From NCBI GenBank assembly GCA_016841125.1, contig JAENZU010000041.1:1-13573 (forward strand): a stretch of 13,573 bases of DNA. The letters run 5' to 3'. Shown one piece after another: positions 8,793 to 13,573 of the stretch (positions are counted from its first letter, which is position 1; every line of letters begins with the position of its first letter). A model generated the notes under the pieces. It had not been told where the DNA came from, searched no databases, and saw only the letters and a program-made list of their open reading frames with translations. The position numbers were made by a program, and so were the translations under genes. The stretch comes from Melioribacter sp. (GTDB lineage: Bacteria > Bacteroidota > Ignavibacteria > Ignavibacteriales > Melioribacteraceae).

Positions 8793-8819
8793 TAAAAGTG
8801 ACTACTAAGTACACTTTTA
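8793..8819. promoter_or_regulatory. Inverted repeat TAAAAGTG-N11-CACTTTTA upstream of cheW
   Basis: Perfect 8-bp arms at 8793-8800 and 8812-8819 are separated by 11 nt, with a small inner ACT-A-AGT dyad. The element lies 30 to 56 bases before the ATG of the first che gene. It could be an operator overlapping the promoter or start site, or a hairpin in the leader RNA. No regulator for it is encoded in the window. Confidence 0.5.
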
Positions 8820-8851
8820 CGGTTAAATATAATTGAATTTGCTAAAATTCT

Positions 8852-8916
8852 TTGTAGGAAAACCGGTAAATCCTTGTAGCATATTTAATGATTTTTTTGT
8901 AGGAATATTCCTACAA
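8852..8916. promoter_or_regulatory. Phased TTGTAG repeats and palindrome TTGTAGGAATATTCCTACAA
   Basis: TTGTAGGAA begins at 8852, TTGTAG at 8874, and TTGTAGGAA again at 8897, the last as the left half of a perfect 20-bp palindrome (8897-8916). Spacings of 22 and 23 nt put the half-sites about two helical turns apart. The cluster lies about 90-150 bases upstream of the first che gene start, a usual position for activator binding. The short symmetric form would suit a dimeric regulator such as a NarL/FixJ-type response regulator, but that is inference. Confidence 0.55.
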
Positions 8917-9049
8917 GCTCTAGGATCCGGCTAAAAGTAAGATTTCACGAATGTGATATTTTATCAAAAAAGAAGGGAATTTTAAAAAGATTGCACAATG
9001 AAACTAATTTTTAATTACTCGATATGTTTTTGTGATTTACCAGCAATGA

Positions 9050-9147
9050 TTAAACGGTTGTCGTGCTACCTAAGTTGTTGCAAACCCACGACTTAAGTCG
9101 TGGGGATACAAAAAAAAATAAACAAATTTTTAACCGTTTTAACGGTT
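9050..9147. repeat. AACGGTT inverted repeats bracketing the REP-like palindrome
   Basis: TTAAACGGTT (9050-9059) and AACCGTTTTAA (9132-9142) are inverted copies differing by one base insertion, and they flank the REP-like palindrome. The right copy is itself one arm of a tight dyad, AACCGTT-TT-AACGGTT (9132-9147). Another ACGGTT lies at 8819-8824. The arrangement could be the ends of a small non-autonomous element or repeated binding sites for a regulator. Confidence 0.4.
9085..9104. repeat. REP-like perfect palindrome CCCACGACTTAAGTCGTGGG
   Basis: A perfect 20-bp inverted repeat with no loop bases, much more GC-rich than its surroundings. It is followed by A-tracts rather than T-tracts on the plus strand, and no T-run follows on the minus strand, so it does not look like an intrinsic terminator. 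From memory, very similar CCCACG...CGTGGG palindromes are dispersed in many genomes and are associated with REP-associated tyrosine (Y1) transposases. No transposase is present here. Confidence 0.6.
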
Positions 9148-9197
9148 TATATATTTTATTAGGGGAACTATAATTTGACTTAAATCAATAAATTCTA

Positions 9198-9222
9198 CAC
9201 CTAAAAAAAAATTTTTTTGGTG
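9198..9222. other. CACC-A9T7-GGTG symmetric A/T tract
   Basis: CACC (9198-9201), one T, nine A and seven T, then GGTG (9219-9222) form a near-symmetric 25-bp element. A stem of four G-C/A-T pairs around an A/T tract is a poor intrinsic terminator. It lies about 150 nt beyond the kinase stop on the transcribed strand, so a role in ending that transcript is possible but unproven. Long A/T tracts also bend DNA. Confidence 0.3.
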
Positions 9223-9367
9223 GGAGTATTTTCATAGAAAAATCTTTAATATTTTCATTAGAGAAGACACTTGAAAATGATTGCGGAACAATTTTTTAGC
9301 ATGTTTTACTGATTTTCTAATGACAAATTTGGGTTTAATAAATTCCAAGTTTACGATTGATTCAAAG

Positions 9368-10543
9368 CTAATCAACATTTAAAGAAAAATTAAATACTGA
9401 ACCTTCGCCTATTTTGCTTTCCACCCAAATTCTACCGCCATGACCTTCAATAATTCTTTTACAGATCGAGAGTCCGAGTCCGGTTGTTTTTTCTCCGGCG
9501 GTTCCTTTCAAAGATACCTTTGTAAATGGATTAAAAATTTTATCTAAATTTTCTTTTTCAATACCTATTCCACTATCCTTAACCGCAACAAGTAATTCAT
9601 TATTTTCGAGGGAAGCATTAATTAAAATGTCTGAATTGGGATTGGAAAATTTAACCGCATTTGAAAGAAGGTTCTGAATCACTTGTTCAATTTTGCCCGG
9701 ATCATATGTCATATTTAATGATTCAACACCGGTTGAAAACTTTAGTCTAACGTTTTTATTTTGAGCGAAAATTTCGTTACACTTTATTATTTCGGAAAGG
9801 AGTAAAATGATATCTGCTTCCTCCAATTTTAGATCCAATTTACCTGATTCAATTTTGGAAACATCCAAAAGTTCTTCAACCAAATTAAGCATAAAAAAGG
9901 AGGACTTATTGATCGTAGAAATAAAATCGATATGATCTGCAGTAAGATCCTTCGATAAATGTTTTAGTATAAATTCGCTGTAAGATAAAATTACATTCAA
10001 AGGATTTCTCAGATCATGAGCCGCCATTCCTAAAAACTGATTTTTTAATTTATTTAGCCTTGATAGCTCTGAATTTTTCTTATTTAGCTCTCGTTGAAGA
10101 TTTGTCAGTTCATTGTTCATTCTCGATATTTCATTATAATCTTCTTCGCCTATATTATCAGTCTTGTTCCCACTGAATAGATCTTTGTAAACCTTTCTTA
10201 TCTCATTTGCCTGCTCATTATTTATCAGCATTAATTCTTCGTATAAAAAAGAAATGTCACTTTTGCTTTTAAGTCCGAATATTATAAAGTTATCATTGAA
10301 CTTGCTGCCCGAAAAGTTCAACTCACAAATATCATTTTCTAACTGTAGATTTATTTGCCACTCAAATGCTACTCCCTCCTCCATAATTTTCTCAATGAAA
10401 TTCTCAGCTTTAATTCTACTATCCTCAGTGAATAGGTCAATAAAATTTTTACCGATAAAATCCGAATTTACCGATTGTGAAAAATTATAAACGACATTTT
10501 TCACTTTAAAATCATTTTCGCATATTAATATTAAACCGTTCAA
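9368..10543 (-). CDS. Soluble PAS-type sensor histidine kinase, TTG start, in frame with the B12 gene
   Basis: Cytoplasmic two-component kinase, 391 residues, no membrane segment. A PAS-like domain covers about 1-95 (GKNFIDLF at 31-38). A coiled coil follows at about 135-168, then HisKA with the phospho-accepting His176 in AAHDLRNPL, then the ATPase with N-box NLLSNAVKF (291-299), DSGIGI (323-328) and GLGLSI (355-360). No receiver or output domain is attached. No ATG is available at the front: the first in-frame Met is at residue 54, inside the PAS domain. The likely start is the TTG at 10543, ten bases after an AGGA that overlaps the TAG of the B12 gene. The frame is the same as that of the B12 gene and is open from its TAG, with only four sense codons before the TTG. 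Either strong translational coupling or a split fusion would explain this. Confidence 0.9.
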   Translation of the reverse strand: MNGLILICENDFKVKNVVYNFSQSVNSDFIGKNFIDLFTEDSRIKAENFIEKIMEEGVAFEWQINLQLENDICELNFSGSKFNDNFIIFGLKSKSDISFLYEELMLINNEQANEIRKVYKDLFSGNKTDNIGEEDYNEISRMNNELTNLQRELNKKNSELSRLNKLKNQFLGMAAHDLRNPLNVILSYSEFILKHLSKDLTADHIDFISTINKSSFFMLNLVEELLDVSKIESGKLDLKLEEADIILLLSEIIKCNEIFAQNKNVRLKFSTGVESLNMTYDPGKIEQVIQNLLSNAVKFSNPNSDILINASLENNELLVAVKDSGIGIEKENLDKIFNPFTKVSLKGTAGEKTTGLGLSICKRIIEGHGGRIWVESKIGEGSVFNFSLNVD

Positions 10544-10555
10544 TAGATTTTCATC

Positions 10556-11617
10556 CTAATTTAAACTAATAAGTTTATTAGCTGCGATAATAGCATCTTT
10601 GGCATTTAAAGCAAAACCGTCCGCGCCGATGTTTTTCCACAGATTAGCATTTGTGTTAAAAGGTCTTCCCCCAACTAAAATCTTTAAAGTGTTTACATCG
10701 AAAGTCTTTCTTACCTCTTTTATAAGTTCCTCAACTGTTGGCACATTAAACGGTATAGTTGAAGAAATTGCCAACAAATCTGCTTCTGTATCTTCAATCA
10801 TTTTAATAACTCCATCGGTTGGAGTGTTCGAGCCGAGGTAATAAGTATCCCAGCCTTCAATTTCAAAGAAGTCAGTCACCATCCGAATACCTAATTCGTG
10901 TAATTCTCCAGCCACGCTAGATGTTACAAGTTTCTTTCCAATCTTTTCTGATGAGAAAATATATTCATACAAATTAGTCATAATAAATTGTGTGGCCGCT
11001 GTGCAGTAATGTTCCATAGCAACGGTAATTTTATTAGTTTGCCAAAGTCTGCCGACCTCGTATTGAGTAAGTTGAAAAACATTCAGATAAATATCTTTTA
11101 CATCAACACCCGCCGATACAGCATCTTTAATTATTTTAGCAGCAAGCTGCCTGTCTCTTCTTAAAAGGGCGTTTAAATATTGCTGTGCCAGAACTCCGGA
11201 TTTTGAATCCTTAATTAGGAAAGAATTGGATTGAGTGGGATAATTTTCGAATTCTCTAACTGCAGTGCGAATAATTTCAGACAATTGAGATTTTTCATTA
11301 CCACTCAATTGTTGTTCAAATACTTCCTGCAAAACTTCTAAACTTCTTAAAAACCATTTTATGGGAAAGTTAATGCTATTGAAATACATCTTACACCAAG
11401 CAACATAGTCCAAAAATAACTGTGGTTCATTTAACTGGGCTGCAGTTGATAAATAGCTAAGATGGAAATTCAGATCTTCAATAGTTTTTATTTTACCCCT
11501 TTCGCCATATTTTTCGAATATAACCGGGTCATCATCATATAAAATTTGAAAAGCATTTTTTACAACATCTTCCTTAGAAATTTTAATTTGCTGATAAAAA
11601 TAATCTCCCGTGGGCAT
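10556..11617 (-). CDS. Cobalamin-binding protein with CarH-like B12 photoreceptor motifs, no DNA-binding domain
   Basis: 353 residues, soluble. Residues 1-130 are a predicted helical domain (FHLSYLSTAAQLNEPQLFLDYVAWCK near 51-76) that I cannot name; similar N-terminal regions occur on other B12-binding proteins. About 140-220 is a four-helix cap (B12-binding_2 type) with W192-x9-E202-H203, the W-x9-EH signature of adenosylcobalamin photoreceptors such as CarH. About 227-350 is the B12-binding Rossmann domain with E238-L-H240-E-L-G243, where His240 would be the lower cobalt ligand, then SSTIPF (285-290) and VGGRPF (315-320). There is no MerR helix-turn-helix, so output must be through a partner. 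The histidine kinase begins 12 bases after its TAG in the same frame. A good AAGGA site lies nine bases before the ATG. B12 binding is likely; light sensing is inferred. The residue after Trp192 is Gln, where Thermus CarH, as I recall, has the His that caps the photoproduct. Confidence 0.92.
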   Translation of the reverse strand: MPTGDYFYQQIKISKEDVVKNAFQILYDDDPVIFEKYGERGKIKTIEDLNFHLSYLSTAAQLNEPQLFLDYVAWCKMYFNSINFPIKWFLRSLEVLQEVFEQQLSGNEKSQLSEIIRTAVREFENYPTQSNSFLIKDSKSGVLAQQYLNALLRRDRQLAAKIIKDAVSAGVDVKDIYLNVFQLTQYEVGRLWQTNKITVAMEHYCTAATQFIMTNLYEYIFSSEKIGKKLVTSSVAGELHELGIRMVTDFFEIEGWDTYYLGSNTPTDGVIKMIEDTEADLLAISSTIPFNVPTVEELIKEVRKTFDVNTLKILVGGRPFNTNANLWKNIGADGFALNAKDAIIAANKLISLN

Positions 11618-11818
11618 TAGCGTTTTCCTTTTTATTTATTAATTAAAGAATCAACTAATTTTAATTGACTATTAGAAAACCTATTAACAAATATCAACTA
11701 CGAATTGTTGATTGATAATTTTTTTAATTAATTAAATGCGTCTGAAAACATTCTGCAAATGAAAGAATTTTGCTAAAATCTTACACTGATTATTGTGCAG
11801 AATTTTATTCACATTTAG
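11618..11818. other. Intergenic region with ATCAACTA repeats, probable promoter of the B12-kinase pair
   Basis: A 201-nt AT-rich gap. ATCAACTA occurs at 11650-11657 and 11693-11700 (43 nt apart, about four helical turns), and an inverted GTTGAT lies at 11707-11712, forming ATCAAC-N8-GTTGAT. An imperfect hairpin (AAAATCTTACAC against GTGCAGAATTTT, about 11774-11805) lies just after the glycerate kinase stop and could be a weak terminator. No -35/-10 pair is clear enough to name. Confidence 0.4.
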
Positions 11819-13153
11819 TCACTCCACCAATATAATAATTATGTCCATAACATTTGTTCCGGTCGGACCGGTTTTTATCAGTTGTCCAATCTTTGAGAAA
11901 AAATTGTAGGAATCGTTATTATTTAGATATACTGAAGGAAGTAGATTCAACTCTTCTATTTTTGTCCATGTTGAGTTATCAATGTATGCACCGGCAGCAT
12001 CGGTCGGACCGTCGGTTCCGTCCGTCCCGCAGCTAATCAGCAAGAAATTGGCTGTTACCTCCCCTAATTCTAAAAGTGCAGACAATACCAGTTCTTGATT
12101 TCTGCCGCCTTTACCGCTTCCGATTACATTAACAATGGTTTCTCCGCCAAACAAAATGCAAACAGGGTTCTTCCTTTCGGAGGCAGTTTCGAAAGCGCTT
12201 TTTATAATATTTGAGATTTCTCTGCCTATAGTTTTAGCTTCGCCTTCAATTCTGTCTGATATTATTTTTGAATCATAACCAAATTCAGATGCTAAATTCA
12301 GGGCACTTAGTAATGCGATTTTGTTGCTGCCAATAATAAAGTGCTTAATCTTTTCAAAATATTTCTTATCACCGATGTCAGCATCATCAGGTGATCTATT
12401 TTGGGAATCCAAATATTTGAGGATTGAAACGGGAACGTCATTCATGATTTTATATTTATCAAAAATTTCAAATAAGTCACCTATCTTTGTTTCATCGGGA
12501 TAAGTTGGTCCTGAAGCAATGAACCCAATATCGTCGCCTATTACATCTGAAATAATTAATGTTATACACTCTGAGGGATAAATGTACTTCGCAAGTTTTC
12601 CCCCTTTAATTAGAGAAATCTTTTTCCTGACTCTGTTTATTTCAGTTATATCGGCACCGCAATTGATTAACGTATTATTTAATTTTATAAAATCCTCAAG
12701 TGGAATTTCCGGAGGCAGTTTTTCTAAAACTGAAGAACCCCCGCCCGATAACAAAAATATTACTAAATCGTCTTTCCCGGTTTTTGATAGTAATTTTAAA
12801 ATTTCATCTGCGGCAGCAAGACTTTTTTTATCCAAATTCGGATGCCCTGCTTCAAGAATTTTTATTTTTTTGCACACGGTTTTATGATCGTATTTTGCAA
12901 CTACAATCCCATCGGTTATCCAGCTCCCAAGAAGGTTTTCAACCGCACTAGCCATATATGCCGAAGCTTTACCGGCTCCTATAACATAAATATTCTTATA
13001 ATCCTCAAGCTGATAAATGGTATTTTTAATTTTTAGGCAGTTTCCCGAAAGAGTAATTGAATCTTTAATTAGTCGATCAGGTTTAACTGAGTTAATAGCG
13101 AAATTTAATATTTCGAAACCGTGAATTTTCAGATTACTCATTTTCGGCATCAT
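11819..13153 (-). CDS. Glycerate 2-kinase, MOFRL/DUF4147 family
   Basis: Phosphorylates D-glycerate to 2-phosphoglycerate with ATP, feeding photorespiratory, serine-cycle or sugar-acid carbon into glycolysis; cytoplasmic. 444 residues, normal for the family (called GckA or TtuD-like elsewhere). Motifs in order: IGAGKAS (58-64), LLSGGGSS (134-141), NRVRKKISLIKGGKLA (173-188), SDVIGDD (202-208), SGPT (214-217), FGGET (335-339), GSGKGGRNQEL (345-355), GTDGTDGPTDAAGA (376-389) and TGPTGTNVMD (428-437). All expected glycine-rich and Asp-containing motifs are intact. The start is uncertain: Met1, Met2 and Met5 lie together and none has a clear ribosome site; Met5 begins the usual family N-terminus. 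It lies 201 nt upstream of the B12 gene and has no evident link to it or to chemotaxis. Confidence 0.95.
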   Translation of the reverse strand: MMPKMSNLKIHGFEILNFAINSVKPDRLIKDSITLSGNCLKIKNTIYQLEDYKNIYVIGAGKASAYMASAVENLLGSWITDGIVVAKYDHKTVCKKIKILEAGHPNLDKKSLAAADEILKLLSKTGKDDLVIFLLSGGGSSVLEKLPPEIPLEDFIKLNNTLINCGADITEINRVRKKISLIKGGKLAKYIYPSECITLIISDVIGDDIGFIASGPTYPDETKIGDLFEIFDKYKIMNDVPVSILKYLDSQNRSPDDADIGDKKYFEKIKHFIIGSNKIALLSALNLASEFGYDSKIISDRIEGEAKTIGREISNIIKSAFETASERKNPVCILFGGETIVNVIGSGKGGRNQELVLSALLELGEVTANFLLISCGTDGTDGPTDAAGAYIDNSTWTKIEELNLLPSVYLNNNDSYNFFSKIGQLIKTGPTGTNVMDIIIILVE

Positions 13154-13243
13154 TGGCTGGATTTAATAAGATCGTTTTAATTTTAAAATATAAGGATTAA
13201 TGTGATTATTAATAATTCAAGAATGGTGATTCTCTAAATATTG

Positions 13244-13277
13244 AAAAAGCTCCCTTGAAGAACTTACTTGGGAGCTT
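13244..13277 (-). terminator. Rho-independent terminator, minus strand
   Basis: On the minus strand, AAGCTCCC and GGGAGCTT form a perfect 8-bp stem with a 15-nt loop, directly followed by T residues (the plus-strand A-run at 13244-13248). It lies 87 nt after the stop of the small membrane-protein ORF and before the glycerate kinase, so it would separate those two transcripts. Confidence 0.7.
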
Positions 13278-13285
13278 AATTTCAA

Positions 13286-13311
13286 AATACCGTATTAAAA
13301 TAAACGGTATT
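13286..13311. repeat. Second hairpin, AATACCGT-N10-ACGGTATT
   Basis: Perfect 8-bp arms at 13286-13293 and 13304-13311. There is no T-run on either side. It sits eight bases to the right of the terminator stem, so on the minus-strand transcript it precedes the terminator and may be part of the same transcript end or an operator. Confidence 0.45.
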
Positions 13312-13363
13312 ATCTTGTCTCTAAGAGCGGAGGAACCGCAATTGATAATGTGAAAATTTCTTT

Positions 13364-13522
13364 CTATAGATTTGTTAATAGTAGAAAAAAAATCATTGCA
13401 TAAATAAGCATCGAAATTGCGTGAAGAAGCAGATCTTTAGGTTTTTTCGACTCTTTTTTTTCAATATTTATTGGTCTAAATATTTCTGAAATCTGAATTT
13501 CATGTTCTTCCAAAATTTTCAT
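13364..13522 (-). CDS. Small hypothetical protein, 52 residues, one C-terminal membrane helix
   Basis: The ATG at 13522 to the TAG at 13364 encodes 52 residues. The first ~30 are charged (EEHEIQISEIFRPINIEKK, then KKPKD) and the last ~21 are strongly hydrophobic (LLLHAISMLIYAMIFFLLL), giving a tail-anchored or single-span layout. An in-frame TAA at 13538 lies just upstream and the ATG is the only standard start; a GGGA lies about 11 bases before it. It overlaps the end of a probable upstream frame by 23 nt, which would allow coupling, and is followed by a good terminator. I do not recognise the family. The clear split into charged and hydrophobic halves, plus the terminator, are the evidence that it is real. 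Confidence 0.5.
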   Translation of the reverse strand: MKILEEHEIQISEIFRPINIEKKESKKPKDLLLHAISMLIYAMIFFLLLTNL

Positions 13523-13573
13523 AATTGGTTTTTCCCGTTAGATTGAATCCATATTCCTTAAGTACGTTAGTTA
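13500..13573 (-). CDS. C-terminal end of an unidentified gene (cut by the right edge)
   Basis: Reading in from the right edge, one minus-strand frame is open for 23 codons (TNVLKEYGFNLTGKTNYE, then NFGRT) and stops with TGA at 13500. The other two minus frames stop within seven bases of the edge. Composition is protein-like but too short to name. Its stop lies 23 nt inside the start of the small membrane-protein ORF. Confidence 0.35.
   Translation of the reverse strand, partial: TNVLKEYGFNLTGKTNYENFGRT

Larger units (their letters stand above)
8764..9367. other. 604-nt non-coding gap rich in palindromes between the histidine kinase and the che operon
   Basis: No convincing gene is seen in any frame. 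The stretch is very AT-rich. From left to right it holds a TAAAAGTG/CACTTTTA dyad, TTGTAG repeats ending in a perfect 20-bp palindrome, a REP-like 20-bp palindrome flanked by inverted AACGGTT copies, and an A9T7 tract bounded by CACC/GGTG. The che operon promoter should lie in its left part. A TATATT (minus strand, plus 8826-8831) is a possible -10, but no matching -35 is convincing. Confidence 0.6.

Noticed and set aside
8998..9096. Plus-strand 32-codon frame beginning ATGAAACTA
   Set aside because: It ends inside the REP-like palindrome, has no well-placed ribosome site and has no protein-like composition.
9251..9278. ATTTTCA/TGAAAAT inverted repeat downstream of the kinase
   Set aside because: A seven-pair A/T-rich stem with no T-run, expected by chance in this composition.
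10540..10554. Five-codon frame ATG AAA ATC TAT TGA just before the histidine kinase
   Set aside because: The AGG directly abuts the ATG, too close to act as a ribosome site; it may still affect coupling but is not a gene.
11863..12030. GC-rich inverted stretches around CCGGTCGGACCGG and the CGGTCGGACCGTCGG region
   Set aside because: They are the codons for the Gly/Thr/Pro-rich motifs TGPTGTN and GTDGTDGPTD of the kinase, so coding constraint explains them.
11854..13036. Plus-strand frames of 60-101 codons in the glycerate kinase region
   Set aside because: They overlap an intact enzyme gene on the minus strand; composition is shadow-like.
1..13573. CRISPR array, tRNA, rRNA or insertion-sequence transposase
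   Set aside because: No regularly spaced repeats, no tRNA- or rRNA-like stretch and no transposase motifs were seen on either strand.

Overview
This window is AT-rich and almost every gene is read from the minus strand. It carries a chemosensory operon, a cobalamin-binding protein with the signature of B12 photoreceptors next to a soluble histidine kinase, and a glycerate kinase. Shine-Dalgarno sites are short or weak and the coding style is A/T-biased. A REP-type palindrome sits in the largest gap. This fits an AT-rich member of the Bacteroidota/Ignavibacteria/Chlorobi group, but no rRNA or marker gene confirms it, so the assignment is weak.

Layout in transcription order (right to left). 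13364-13571: the tail of an unknown gene overlaps a probable 52-residue one-helix membrane protein, followed by a good minus-strand terminator. 11819-13153: MOFRL-type glycerate 2-kinase. 10556-11617: a B12-binding protein with W-x9-EH and ExHxxG motifs but no DNA-binding domain. 9368-10543: a PAS-type histidine kinase in the SAME reading frame as the B12 gene, separated from it by one TAG and starting, if separately, at a TTG. 8764-9367: a non-coding gap with several palindromes, probably holding the che promoter. 8763 to 1: cheW, cheR-TPR, cheW (N-terminally extended), two tandem chemoreceptors, and cheA, which runs off the left edge.

How the genes work together. Two CheWs (one N-terminally extended), CheR with TPRs, and a CheA with the long linker and kinase signature of hybrid CheAs resemble Wsp-like or 'alternative cellular function' systems more than a plain flagellar che set. 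Left of the window I expect a receiver domain on CheA, then CheB and a response regulator. The two receptors share the same double-Cache sensor and signalling tip, but the upstream one has lost almost exactly its HAMP domain (46 residues).

Most interesting hypothesis: the B12 protein and kinase form a light-sensing (adenosylcobalamin) two-component input, originally or effectively one polypeptide, placed directly upstream of a chemosensory array. Motifs, reading frame and positions are read directly from the sequence; light sensing and any link to the che output are inference.
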